DNA from: Acholeplasmataceae bacterium
Lineage (GTDB): Bacteria > Bacillota_I > Bacilli_A > ML615J-28 > CAG-698
Reading direction: 5' to 3'
NCBI GenBank assembly: GCA_012840905.1
Contig: DUVT01000060.1
Location: forward strand, 1-12,078
Length of the DNA: 12,078 bases
Both the position numbers and the translations under genes were made by a program. The notes beneath the pieces are model-generated. The model saw only the letters and a list, made by a program, of their open reading frames with translations. It was not told where the DNA came from and did not search any database. Positions 1 through 7,540 of this stretch are shown here, in pieces (the first letter of the stretch is position 1; each line of letters starts with the position of its first letter).

Positions 1-935
1 AATTTATTACGATGAGCCATCTCTTCTTTTAACATCAATTCTGAGATTTCCTTGATGTTTGGCTCTAAAATAAATTCACCAGCGATTTCGCTTCCGCGTC
101 TTAGAGTTCTTGAAGCTTCTTTTTTAGCTTCTTTAGATTTGAATTTATAATTAGCTAATTGCTTTTCATATTTAGTAAGAGTGAATTTTTTTAATTCACT
201 TTCCAATTTACTAATTAATTTTGTGTTTTCAATAACTTTTTTATAAGCATTCATTGTATCCCCGTGAGGAATATGAAGTAATGTAATATAGTTTTCAATT
301 GCTACTTTTCCATCATATTCTTCAAGGAACTTACGAACCTTATCAACTTCTTCTTCCCATCTAATACCTTTACCAATAACTTCTAAATCTGGATTTGCTT
401 CTTTGAATTTAGTTCTATCGCGTTCTAAAGCTCCAATTGTTGCTTTTACATTTTCCTCGCGAACTTTTTTAGTTGCTTCAATTTGTTCATGAAGTGCTCT
501 AATGCTTTCTTCTGAAACTTTTTTTAATGCTTTATGTTCTTCAGAATTTATAAATGCTTCTAATTCTTCAACTTTCTTATCATATACTAATGATTTATCA
601 AAGAATCTTTTTGCTCTAGCCTGAATTCTTGGTAAAGATTTAATTCCTTTAATTACATATTTAGGATTTAGTTTACGAAGTGGAATCCCATAATATAGGG
701 CACTTCCACTTGTTGGAGGGTAAAGTTGAAGAATAACTCTACCTAAAGTTGACTTACCACAGCCACTCTCACCAACTAAACCAAATGTTTCTCCTCTGTA
801 TATTGTAAAGGAAATATCTTCATTAGCTTTAACACTATATACTTCCCTTTGGAAAATATGTTTCTTTTTTAAAGGGAAATATTTTTTCATCTTTCTGACC
901 TCAATTAGAGGTTCTTTTCTCATTTTATCAGTCAT
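1..935 (-). CDS. oppF: Oligopeptide ABC transporter ATPase OppF with a large insertion (3' end off window)
   Basis: This is the second ATPase of the Opp importer and powers peptide uptake on the cytoplasmic face. I translated 311 residues from the ATG at 933-935; the frame runs off the left edge. That start overlaps the oppD stop by 8 bases and has AGGTG six bases upstream; an in-frame ATG at 921-923 is a weaker alternative. Residues 9-50 look like an OppF N-terminus, and Walker A GESGCGKST is at 55-63, followed by LYPPTSG. A normal OppF would reach its Q-loop (FQDP..SLNP) roughly 40-45 residues later. Here residues 84-311 are instead Lys/Glu-rich, helical and coiled-coil-like (strongest about 119-180 and 238-285), and no Q-loop, signature or Walker B appears before the edge. 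Mycoplasma OppF proteins are, as I recall, also unusually long (about 800 residues), so a lineage-specific insertion is more likely than a broken gene. Confidence 0.88.
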   Translation of the reverse strand, partial: MTDKMRKEPLIEVRKMKKYFPLKKKHIFQREVYSVKANEDISFTIYRGETFGLVGESGCGKSTLGRVILQLYPPTSGSALYYGIPLRKLNPKYVIKGIKSLPRIQARAKRFFDKSLVYDKKVEELEAFINSEEHKALKKVSEESIRALHEQIEATKKVREENVKATIGALERDRTKFKEANPDLEVIGKGIRWEEEVDKVRKFLEEYDGKVAIENYITLLHIPHGDTMNAYKKVIENTKLISKLESELKKFTLTKYEKQLANYKFKSKEAKKEASRTLRRGSEIAGEFILEPNIKEISELMLKEEMAHRNK

Positions 936-1914
936 GTCTTGCACCTACTTTCGGGTAGAGACATCTTACATAATGTCCTGGTTCTACTTCAATCATTTCT
1001 ATTTCTTGAGAAACACATTTCTCTGTTCTGTACTTACATCTTGGTGCAAACTTACAACCTTTTGGTAAATTTAGCGGATGTGGCACAGACCCTGGAATAA
1101 CTTCTAATTTTCCTTTAGGTGTATCTAACCTTGGAATAGAAGCCATTAAGCCTTCAGTATATGGATGTGAGTATTTAGTGTTTGGATCAAAGATCGTAGA
1201 ACTTGGAGCCATTTCCACTATTTGCCCACAATACATAACAGCTACATCATCTGCCATTTCATTAATTACACCTAAGTCATGTGTTACGAATAAAATTGAA
1301 GTACCATACTCTTCTTTTAAATCATTCATTAATTTTAAGATTTGAGCTTGGATTGTTACGTCAAGTGCAGTCGTTGGCTCGTCTGCTATTAACAACTTAG
1401 GACGGCAAGCTAAAGCCATCGCAATCATTACACGTTGGCTCATTCCCCCAGATAGTTGGAATGAATATACATCAACGATTTTTTCCGGGTTAGAAATACC
1501 AACTGCTTCTAATAATTCGATGGATTTATTTAAAGCTTGTTTCTTATCCATCCCTTGATGTAACATTAATACTTCACTAATTTGTCTTCCAACTTTGAAG
1601 ACAGGGTTTAAACTTGTCATCGGTTCTTGGAAAATAATAGAGATTTCATCTCCACGAATAGATCTTAGTTCATCGTCGCTCATTTCTGATAATACTTTTC
1701 CATCGAAAGTAATTTTACCTTGATGAATTTTTTGATTCTCTTCAAATAAGCGTAATATACTCATCGCAGTAACACTCTTACCAGAACCACTCTCACCAAC
1801 AAGTCCTAAAGTTTTTCCTTCTTCTATACTCAAAGACACACCATTGGCTGCCTTGATAATACCACGTTTAGTAGTAAAATATGTATGCAGATTTTCAATT
1901 TCTAATAATTTCAT
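928..1914 (-). CDS. oppD: Oligopeptide ABC transporter ATP-binding protein OppD
   Basis: OppD hydrolyses ATP, with OppF, to drive peptide import through OppB/OppC. At 328 residues it has normal family length and all motifs: Walker A GESGSGKS (40-47), Q-loop Q96 in [10 protein letters not shown], signature LSGGM (154-158), Walker B LLIADE (174-179) and switch His212. The C-terminal oligopeptide/dipeptide domain has Pro-His-Pro (278-280) and four cysteines at 287, 293, 300 and 318 (C-X5-C-X6-C-X17-C). That spacing fits the [4Fe-4S] site known in some OppD/DppD C-terminal domains; a cluster here is inferred. The ATG at 1912-1914 has AGGTGA six bases upstream, next to the oppC stop (gap 10 bases). 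The gene ends TGA followed directly by an in-frame TAA, and the stop lies inside the oppF start region, suggesting translational coupling. Confidence 0.95.
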   Translation of the reverse strand: MKLLEIENLHTYFTTKRGIIKAANGVSLSIEEGKTLGLVGESGSGKSVTAMSILRLFEENQKIHQGKITFDGKVLSEMSDDELRSIRGDEISIIFQEPMTSLNPVFKVGRQISEVLMLHQGMDKKQALNKSIELLEAVGISNPEKIVDVYSFQLSGGMSQRVMIAMALACRPKLLIADEPTTALDVTIQAQILKLMNDLKEEYGTSILFVTHDLGVINEMADDVAVMYCGQIVEMAPSSTIFDPNTKYSHPYTEGLMASIPRLDTPKGKLEVIPGSVPHPLNLPKGCKFAPRCKYRTEKCVSQEIEMIEVEPGHYVRCLYPKVGARHD

Positions 1915-1924
1915 ACATTTTCAC

Positions 1925-4282
1925 CTATCTTTCGCTGGACTTCGGATCCATTGCTTCTCTTAAACCATCTCCTATTAAGTTAACACTTAAAGCAGTTGCG
2001 ATAATAAAGAATGCAGGAATTATCCAAAGCCACCAATAATTTTTTAATGTTGTCATACTTTGTGCACCGGTTAGCATATTACCCCAAGATGGTTGAGGAT
2101 ACATAACACCGAACCCTAAGAATGATAGTCCAGATTCTGTTAATAATGCACCAGCATATGATAAAGTTGTATTAACAATAACAACATTAACTACATTTGG
2201 TAGGATGTGACGTATAATAATATGTCGTTCCTTTACACCAAGTGCTTTAGCTGCTAAGATATAATCTTTTTCACGCTCAGCAAGTATTTGCCCACGCACA
2301 AGTCTTGCAAGTCCTGGCCATGATAAGATACCTAGGATGAACATAATCATAAATACACGTTCTCTTTCATTAATGCTTGATGCGTTATGAACAATACTTG
2401 AAAGCGTCATGGCAAGTGGTAAGAATGGAAAGGCACTAATGATTTCCCCGAAACGCATTAATACGTTATCTAACCATTTACCATAGAATCCAGCAATTAG
2501 ACCTACTGTTAAACCGATGATTAGCGATACAACAACCGCTACAGCAGCAACAGATAGTGTCATGCTTCCACCAGCAACTATACGTTTATATACGTCAGCG
2601 CCAACTTGGTCAGTACCAAATAAATATCCCTTATTTCCCCAAGCTCTTATAGTTCCATCATTTTCAATTGCTATACTATTGAAGAAGTTTGCAATAACTT
2701 TCTTCGAAGGTTTAATATCATCTGGCATATTTAAATGGCCAAGTGTATTCTTGAACCCCATAACATGAACTGTACCATTATCTTCAAGTAGAGTAATATG
2801 GTACATTCCGCCAGCACCATCAATAATTTTCTTATCTTCAAATACATCATCAACTGTATTTAATCTATTTTCAGATGAGATTTCACCCCATCCAACGATT
2901 CCACCATTTTCATCAATATAAAATCCATTTTTAGATGAAGCAAATATTTTTTCAATACGATAGCCTCTTTCTTCAGCTGTTTGAGATAAAATTCTTGGAT
3001 AATCTTCTTTGACTAATCCTCCAACGCCGACAATAATAAATCTATTGTCTTCTAGTTCGTATGCAACGTGTTCAAACATAATATGAACATCCACAATTTT
3101 TGCATTAGTAACTTCTTCATCTACATATTGCATTAAGAAATCATAGCCATAGTATTCAGGATCATCATCTTCAGTTTCTGGCTCTTTGAGAATTGCGTTT
3201 TCCCAAGGTTCATTTCCAGTTTTTCTATTCCTGTACTGAATTCTATCTGAGAAATAACGAAGTTCTAGTGTTGCACCATCTTCTTCAACTAAACCAAGTT
3301 CAGAAATCAATTCTTCTTTAGTAAGAACTAATCTATCACTTAAGTTGTAAGCAAGGTTATCTTCAGCACTATATTTCCATCTTAATCCGCCTTGCTCTGT
3401 GTAACGCAACATTACTTCAAGGGCATTAAATGTTTTAGCTGGATTATCTAACTCTTTAGTTCTTACAACACCCCAAGCATAAATATTGTTATTTTCAGTG
3501 AATACTATTGTGAATTGATCTCCTGCATAAACACGCTTGATTGGATCTTCTTCAATTTTTGATACTACTTCATTAGGATACTTTGTTCTTGCACTTGGAT
3601 TAAAGTACGCTTCAACAGATTTTTTAAACTGTTGTTGTTGGTCAGTCCCTGGATTAAATACTGGGATTTGTGATTGATGGAAAGTATTACTTCCCCAACC
3701 AATTAATTCACCATTATTAGTCAGAGCAACAACATGTCGTGATCCAACTGATAGTTGAACAATATCTCCTACTCTATCTTTTACTTCAGCTGGGACTTTC
3801 TTAACATCATCGATATTAGCCCCCCAAACATAAATTTTATCTTCATTTGAAATTGCAACAGTAAATGCTGTTCCAATTCCAATTAAATATTCGCCATCAA
3901 CTTCTTTAATACCTTCTTTTTGAAGTCCTCTAGGAACTTTTGTATAACCAAATCCTGGTTCAATATGTCTTTGTGAAGGCTCTAAATATGAAGCATTAAA
4001 TTCAATTGTATTGCTGCCAATAACTACAAATAAGATTACTGCAGCAAACATTACTAATCCTACAATTGCAACTCTATTTCGAATAAATTTTCTAAAGATT
4101 TGTCTTGAAGGACTGATTATTTCTGATTCAATTAGATCTTTATTTTCAATGAGTTCTTCCTCATTTTTGTTGATTAATTCTTCTTCTAATTGTTTCTTGT
4201 GTCTTCCAAATCCAAATAAACTAATAAAAATATTTTTAAATGCTTTACCGATTTTACTTAAAAAACTATCTTCTTTTTTCAC
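1925..4282 (-). CDS. oppC: OppC permease with a seven-repeat RCC1-like propeller inserted in the first extracytoplasmic loop
   Basis: This is the second membrane subunit of the Opp importer, 785 residues against roughly 300-350 for usual OppC. Order: a charged cytoplasmic N-terminal extension (about 1-60, with an acidic helical stretch at 31-56), the OppC start motif RKFIRNRVAIVGL (64-76), TM1 (about 71-90), RCC1-like repeats (about 120-550), then normal OppC resuming at FGTDQVGADVYKR (555-567). Further membrane helices follow, with the EAA coupling loop at 671-697 (EKDYILAAKALG...RHILPN) and the usual end SVNLIGDGLREAMDP. Removing the insertion leaves about 355 residues, a normal permease. 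One frame runs throughout with no internal stop and no visible change in base composition. The start is GTG (4280-4282), fixed by AAGGAGGG seven bases upstream that overlaps the oppB stop. The insertion should face outward, where the OppA lipoprotein docks. Its function is unknown; docking, substrate selection or binding another surface partner are guesses. Confidence 0.95.
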   Translation of the reverse strand: MKKEDSFLSKIGKAFKNIFISLFGFGRHKKQLEEELINKNEEELIENKDLIESEIISPSRQIFRKFIRNRVAIVGLVMFAAVILFVVIGSNTIEFNASYLEPSQRHIEPGFGYTKVPRGLQKEGIKEVDGEYLIGIGTAFTVAISNEDKIYVWGANIDDVKKVPAEVKDRVGDIVQLSVGSRHVVALTNNGELIGWGSNTFHQSQIPVFNPGTDQQQQFKKSVEAYFNPSARTKYPNEVVSKIEEDPIKRVYAGDQFTIVFTENNNIYAWGVVRTKELDNPAKTFNALEVMLRYTEQGGLRWKYSAEDNLAYNLSDRLVLTKEELISELGLVEEDGATLELRYFSDRIQYRNRKTGNEPWENAILKEPETEDDDPEYYGYDFLMQYVDEEVTNAKIVDVHIMFEHVAYELEDNRFIIVGVGGLVKEDYPRILSQTAEERGYRIEKIFASSKNGFYIDENGGIVGWGEISSENRLNTVDDVFEDKKIIDGAGGMYHITLLEDNGTVHVMGFKNTLGHLNMPDDIKPSKKVIANFFNSIAIENDGTIRAWGNKGYLFGTDQVGADVYKRIVAGGSMTLSVAAVAVVVSLIIGLTVGLIAGFYGKWLDNVLMRFGEIISAFPFLPLAMTLSSIVHNASSINERERVFMIMFILGILSWPGLARLVRGQILAEREKDYILAAKALGVKERHIIIRHILPNVVNVVIVNTTLSYAGALLTESGLSFLGFGVMYPQPSWGNMLTGAQSMTTLKNYWWLWIIPAFFIIATALSVNLIGDGLREAMDPKSSER
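2633..3925 (-). other. RCC1-like beta-propeller domain inside OppC (residues about 120-550)
   Basis: Seven repeats follow the RCC1 pattern: hydrophobic strand, turn, (H/x)-x-x-A-(I/L)-(T/S/E)-x-(D/N)-(G/N), strand ending in WG or a variant. Their cores start near residues 133 (TAFTVAISNEDKIYVWG), 174 (GSRHVVALTNNGELIGWG), 248 (GDQFTIVFTENNNIYAWG), 396 (degenerate, ending VGVG), 443 (ENGGIVGWG), 486 (GMYHITLLEDNGTVHVMG) and 527 (NSIAIENDGTIRAWG). Start-to-start spacing is 41, 74, 148, 47, 43 and 41 residues, so the basic unit is about 41-47 with extra material after repeats 2 and 3. Classical RCC1 propellers have seven blades, so the count fits a closed ring. The repeats were recognised by eye, not by a profile search; repeats 1, 2, 3, 5, 6 and 7 are clear and repeat 4 is weak. 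Confidence 0.85.
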
Positions 4283-4288
4283 TGTTAA

Positions 4289-4296
4289 CCCTCCTT
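4289..4296 (-). promoter_or_regulatory. Ribosome binding site setting the GTG start of oppC
   Basis: On the minus strand AAGGAGGG lies seven bases before GTG (4280-4282). It overlaps the TAA of oppB (4295-4297). No in-frame ATG competes with such a site, so the non-ATG start is well supported, and the overlap suggests coupled translation of oppB and oppC. Confidence 0.85.
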
Positions 4297-5290
4297 AATC
4301 AAACTTAACTCTAGGGTCTACTAATGCATAAGATATGTCCATGATAACATTAGCGACTAAACCTAAGATTGCATAGAAGAAATTCATAGCTAATACAACT
4401 GAGTAGTCTCTAGCAATTAATGCTTGAATTAATGTTTGACCTATTCCACTTATAGCGAATACGTTCTCTGTAATCGCAGAACCACCAAACACTGCAACAA
4501 GACTACCTGCAACGATAGTAACAACCGGTATTAAAGCATTTCTAAATGCATGTGAATAAATAACTACTTTTTCGCGTAAACCTTTAGAACGTGCTGTTCT
4601 AATATAATCTTTCTTTAACACTTCTAACATAGCATTTCTTACATATCGGATAGTTCCCGCCAAACTTCCGATTGTTAGCGTAAGTACTGGTAAGAACAAG
4701 TGCTCCGCATATTTAAAGAATGTCTCAATGAAATTCATATCCGATCTAACAGCAGGCAGACCTCCAAATTGGAATATTCCAAGTGAAACCGGGAATATAA
4801 AGATTAACCCCATACCAATAAAGAATGTTGGCATTGAGGTAAATACAAGCGAGGTGACTTGCCATGTCGAATCATATAATGAGAACCTCTTAACTGCAGA
4901 TTTTATTCCGATAAATATTGAAGCAATAAAAGCTATTGTTATCGATATGACGTTAATTAATATCGATATTTTTAGAGGTTGACCTAGTACTTGAGTAACT
5001 GGTTTCTTGTGAGAAAGTGAGTAACCCAAGTCACCACGGATAGTTCTACCTAACCAATTCACATATTGAATTGGAAGTGGTTGGTCTAATCCGAATTCCT
5101 TACGTTTTTCATCTATGAATTGCTGACGTAATTCTGGGTTTCTAACATATTCTTCTTGAGATAATACATCACCAAACGCAAGTTCAATAGGATCACCTGG
5201 TACTAGCTTTACTACTGTAAACAATATTATTGATATCACAATAACGACTGGGATTAAAGATAAGAATCTTTTTAATAAATATTTACCCAT
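4295..5290 (-). CDS. oppB: Oligopeptide ABC transporter permease OppB
   Basis: OppB is the first membrane subunit of the peptide importer and forms the pore with OppC. It has the family layout: TM1 after the start MGKYLLKRFLSLIPVV, the VPGDP motif, an extracytoplasmic loop ending GDLGYSLSHKKPV, then helices with the EAA coupling loop near residues 222-255 (KKDYIRTARSKG...HAFRNALIPV), the GG..ITE motif, and the typical tail ALVDPRVKFD. I chose the start at 5288-5290 (331 residues) because GGAGG lies five bases before it. The ATG at 5300-5302 would add MEEI, but it has no ribosome site and itself contains the Shine-Dalgarno. There is no large insertion here, unlike its partner OppC. The gene is followed by oppC after 12 bases. 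Confidence 0.94.
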   Translation of the reverse strand: MGKYLLKRFLSLIPVVIVISIILFTVVKLVPGDPIELAFGDVLSQEEYVRNPELRQQFIDEKRKEFGLDQPLPIQYVNWLGRTIRGDLGYSLSHKKPVTQVLGQPLKISILINVISITIAFIASIFIGIKSAVKRFSLYDSTWQVTSLVFTSMPTFFIGMGLIFIFPVSLGIFQFGGLPAVRSDMNFIETFFKYAEHLFLPVLTLTIGSLAGTIRYVRNAMLEVLKKDYIRTARSKGLREKVVIYSHAFRNALIPVVTIVAGSLVAVFGGSAITENVFAISGIGQTLIQALIARDYSVVLAMNFFYAILGLVANVIMDISYALVDPRVKFD

Positions 5291-5310
5291 AATTTCCTCC
5301 ATATTTGTTT

Positions 5311-5316
5311 ATTATA
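5311..5316 (-). promoter_or_regulatory. Possible internal promoter -10 before oppB
   Basis: The minus strand has a perfect TATAAT here. A transcript would begin about seven bases later, close to 5304, and give a very short leader with the GGAGG site before the 5290 start. No good -35 box lies 16-18 bases upstream, so the element may be weak or fortuitous in AT-rich DNA. Confidence 0.35.
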
Positions 5317-5328
5317 GTATATTTTACC

Positions 5329-5368
5329 ATTTTCATCGTCCTGGTTCAAGAGTCAGAAAGATGAAAAT
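5329..5368. repeat. Inverted repeat between oppA and oppB
   Basis: ATTTTCATC (5329-5337) and GATGAAAAT (5360-5368) are perfect 9-base arms separated by 22 bases. In the transcript this gives a second stem-loop downstream of the GC-rich terminator-like hairpin. It could protect the 3' end of oppBCDF mRNA, or be an operator; the sequence does not decide. Confidence 0.5.
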
Positions 5369-5393
5369 AGCAAAATACCCCTTATAGCAAAGA

Positions 5394-5418
5394 AAGGGAG
5401 AGAGTGTCTCTCTCCCTT
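5394..5418 (-). terminator. Terminator or attenuator hairpin after oppA
   Basis: The minus strand has a perfect 10-bp stem AAGGGAGAGA / TCTCTCCCTT with a 5-base loop, 27 bases after the oppA stop. It is followed by TCTTTGC, which is a poor U-run, so partial read-through into oppBCDF is likely. Such an arrangement commonly lets the binding protein be made in excess over the membrane complex. Confidence 0.75.
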
Positions 5419-5445
5419 ACGTTATAATTTTATTTTAAAATTCAA

Positions 5446-7377
5446 TTAGTCTGCCCACTCGATATCACAAATATCATTAGCCCAGCTCCATACTGGAGTT
5501 GTTTGTAGACCTTTGATTCTTGTGTTATATACGTCAAAGTATTCGTTAGAGTATAGTGGAATATTTGGTAATAATTCATTCCATCTAGTTACGAATTCAA
5601 CGAATTTTTCTTTGAACTCATCTTTTTGAGTAGGGTCTAATCTTCTCATTTCTTCTGTTAATTGATCGATTATCTCATCTTCTAATCCACCTGGGTTGTT
5701 AGTTGTTCCAGCCCAGTCTGAATGCCATGAATAATATGGATCATAAGCAGATGTGAAGTTTGTAGCTAAGTTGAAGCTGTGGTATGTTCTTTCGCTTTCG
5801 CTTAATGAAGAACCATAATAGTAATGATTTAATAGTAGGTCGAAGTCTTCAGTATTAGTGAAGTTGAACTTCAATCCAACTTTCCAAGCTTCTTCTTGTA
5901 ATGATAAGTTAATTAAGTTACCAACTTCTGCAGAAGCACTTAAGTGGTTGATTTCTAATGCATTACCATCTTCATCATGACGTAAGTAAGTATAATCACT
6001 CCTAGCTTTTGTAGGATCAAATGGAGTTTCTCCATCTGCTTCAAATTGATATGGACTTGCGTCTAATTCTTCGTTTGCTTTAGCAACGTTTAATGTATAG
6101 TTAGTTAATGCTTCTTCTAATTCAGCCTTAGTTTCTTGGTAGAACCATTGAGCTTCACCATAAGGACCGTTAACTAATGAACCGAATCCTCCTAAGAACT
6201 GATCTAAGAATACGTTTCTATCGATTAGATATGCGATTGCACGACGTACTTCAGCAAATTGAGAAGGACCCCAATATTGAGCAAACGCCATTAATCCGTA
6301 TCCGTTTCTGAAGTAAGAAACTAATTCTGCGTTTTCAGCGTTTTGAGCTGCTTCAATTTTCGCACCTTCAATAACACCACTTACGATGTCGATTGTACCA
6401 GCGATAACTTGGTCAACGTCAACTTCGCTGTTAACATAAGTAATTTCGATTCTTTCAATCTTAGGTTTTTTACCTTCATGATTTGTCTTGAAATTAGGGT
6501 TAAGTTCTACAGTTGCAGTATCGTTAGCGAAGCTTACGAATTGGTATGGACCAGCAGTAACTGTAGGCTTATATCTTTGACCATCTTCAGCATTTACTGT
6601 TTCTTTAATTGTGTCAACAATTGATTTGTCAGTATCTACTGCAGTAATGTATGCACCATTACCATCATCTTTAATGTCAAAGCCTGGTAAATAAGTATCT
6701 AAATCAATTGGACCAGCTGATACAGAAGCAACTTCATAGAAATATGGTAAGTTTTCTGCAGCGATCGTTAATGAGAATTCAAATTCTCCTAATAATCTAA
6801 CACCAGCAAATGGTTGATCTAATACTGTATAATTTTCATCATATACAGTTTCCATCACTGGATCACCATTCTCATCAAGAACAGGTTCGCCATCTTCATC
6901 AAGTTTTGGCTGTTCAGTTCCTTCACCTTTATTGAATTTAGTATAACCAACAAGATCGATACCTGCACTAGCTGTTGTAGCAATAGATAACCAATCCTTT
7001 GAAGAATATAGTAACATTTGAGCTACATAGTCCTTTGCAGTGATTCTTTCTCCGTTGTTCCATTTTAGATCGTCTTGGAGAACAAATCTATATGTCTTGT
7101 TTCCTTGAGCATCTTCTGTTGTTGTTGGCTCATCAACTAGTACAGCAGTAGTGTCCCAAACGAACTCACCGAATTCGTCTTCAACTAATGTACCATAACC
7201 ATGGATTAAGTCACGTACATATCTATCATATGCACTGTTTGAGAAACCAGCAACAAAGTCACCACTCATTTTTGGTGTACCAACTCTAAGAGTTCTAGTT
7301 TTGCCGCCACATGCACTAAGTACTAAAACAGCAACAAATGCAAGTGCCAAAACGAAAACTTTTCTAAACAATTTCAT
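5446..7377 (-). CDS. oppA: Peptide-binding lipoprotein OppA (family 5 extracellular solute-binding protein)
   Basis: This lipid-anchored receptor captures peptides outside the cell and delivers them to OppB/OppC. The 643-residue protein has a lipoprotein signal: MKLFRK, a hydrophobic stretch, then lipobox LSAC with lipidated Cys23. The family-5 binding-protein layout is visible: YRFVLQDDLKWNNGERITAKDYV (read in two parts, 96-108 and 109-118), AGPYQF near 275-280, the hinge-side YGLMAFAQYWGP and AIAYLIDR (380-387), and a C-terminal W..ELLPNIPLYSNEYFDVY region. An acidic loop at about 150-180 has a tandem 8-residue repeat. ATG at 7375-7377 follows a GGAGAGG-type site. It is the first gene of the operon and has its own consensus promoter. 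Substrate specificity cannot be read; oligopeptides are inferred from the operon and the family. Confidence 0.93.
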   Translation of the reverse strand: MKLFRKVFVLALAFVAVLVLSACGGKTRTLRVGTPKMSGDFVAGFSNSAYDRYVRDLIHGYGTLVEDEFGEFVWDTTAVLVDEPTTTEDAQGNKTYRFVLQDDLKWNNGERITAKDYVAQMLLYSSKDWLSIATTASAGIDLVGYTKFNKGEGTEQPKLDEDGEPVLDENGDPVMETVYDENYTVLDQPFAGVRLLGEFEFSLTIAAENLPYFYEVASVSAGPIDLDTYLPGFDIKDDGNGAYITAVDTDKSIVDTIKETVNAEDGQRYKPTVTAGPYQFVSFANDTATVELNPNFKTNHEGKKPKIERIEITYVNSEVDVDQVIAGTIDIVSGVIEGAKIEAAQNAENAELVSYFRNGYGLMAFAQYWGPSQFAEVRRAIAYLIDRNVFLDQFLGGFGSLVNGPYGEAQWFYQETKAELEEALTNYTLNVAKANEELDASPYQFEADGETPFDPTKARSDYTYLRHDEDGNALEINHLSASAEVGNLINLSLQEEAWKVGLKFNFTNTEDFDLLLNHYYYGSSLSESERTYHSFNLATNFTSAYDPYYSWHSDWAGTTNNPGGLEDEIIDQLTEEMRRLDPTQKDEFKEKFVEFVTRWNELLPNIPLYSNEYFDVYNTRIKGLQTTPVWSWANDICDIEWAD

Positions 7378-7427
7378 TCTTTCCTCTCCTTTGTAGGTTT
7401 TTTTTACACTTTGTTGTGTATGTTAAT

Positions 7428-7455
7428 ATTATACATTGTTTTTTTTTATTGTCAA
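7428..7455 (-). promoter_or_regulatory. Sigma-A type promoter of oppA
   Basis: The minus strand has TTGACA (7450-7455), a 16-base spacer and TATAAT (7428-7433), both hexamers perfect. Transcription should start near 7421, giving a leader of about 44 bases with the ribosome site close to the oppA ATG. This is the best promoter in the window and fits high expression of the binding protein. Confidence 0.88.
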
Positions 7456-7488
7456 CTAAAAAATTAACAATAATTAAATTTTTTAAAA

Positions 7489-7502
7489 TGTAAACGTTAT
7501 TT
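7489..7502. promoter_or_regulatory. Candidate cre-like site upstream of the oppA promoter
   Basis: TGTAAACGTTATTT matches the CcpA operator pattern TGWAANCGNTNWCA except for the last two bases. It lies about 33 bp upstream of the oppA -35 box. Position and a CcpA-like gene in the same window support it; the imperfect right half weakens it. Confidence 0.4.
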
Positions 7503-7540
7503 TCTTTCGTAAAATCTTTAAAAACGGCTTATTTTCACTA

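Noticed and set aside
928..935. Mycoplasma genetic code (TGA as Trp).
   Set aside because: The stretches I read codon by codon use TGG for Trp, and the TGA ending oppD gives a normal-length protein. TGA is followed directly by TAA there, so this gene alone could not decide.
2517..2768. Plus-strand reading frames opposite oppC, oppB, oppA, tyrS and the regulator (for example 2517-2768, 4011-4298, 6343-6624, 9608-9895).
   Set aside because: They lie wholly inside well-supported genes on the other strand, lack ribosome sites and have no recognisable domains.
1925..4282. oppC as a chimeric assembly or two genes joined by error.
   Set aside because: Permease sequence flanks the repeats on both sides at the natural loop position, the frame is continuous, and base composition does not change at the joins. 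Reads would still be the decisive test.
5288..5302. ATG at 5300-5302 as the oppB start (335 aa).
   Set aside because: No ribosome site precedes it, it falls almost on the expected transcript start of the possible internal promoter, and GGAGG within these codons is correctly spaced for the ATG at 5288-5290.
7405..7420. TACAC/GTGTA dyad at the start of the oppA leader as an operator or riboswitch element.
   Set aside because: The arms are only five bases in AT-rich DNA and the leader is too short for a known riboswitch; chance is likely.
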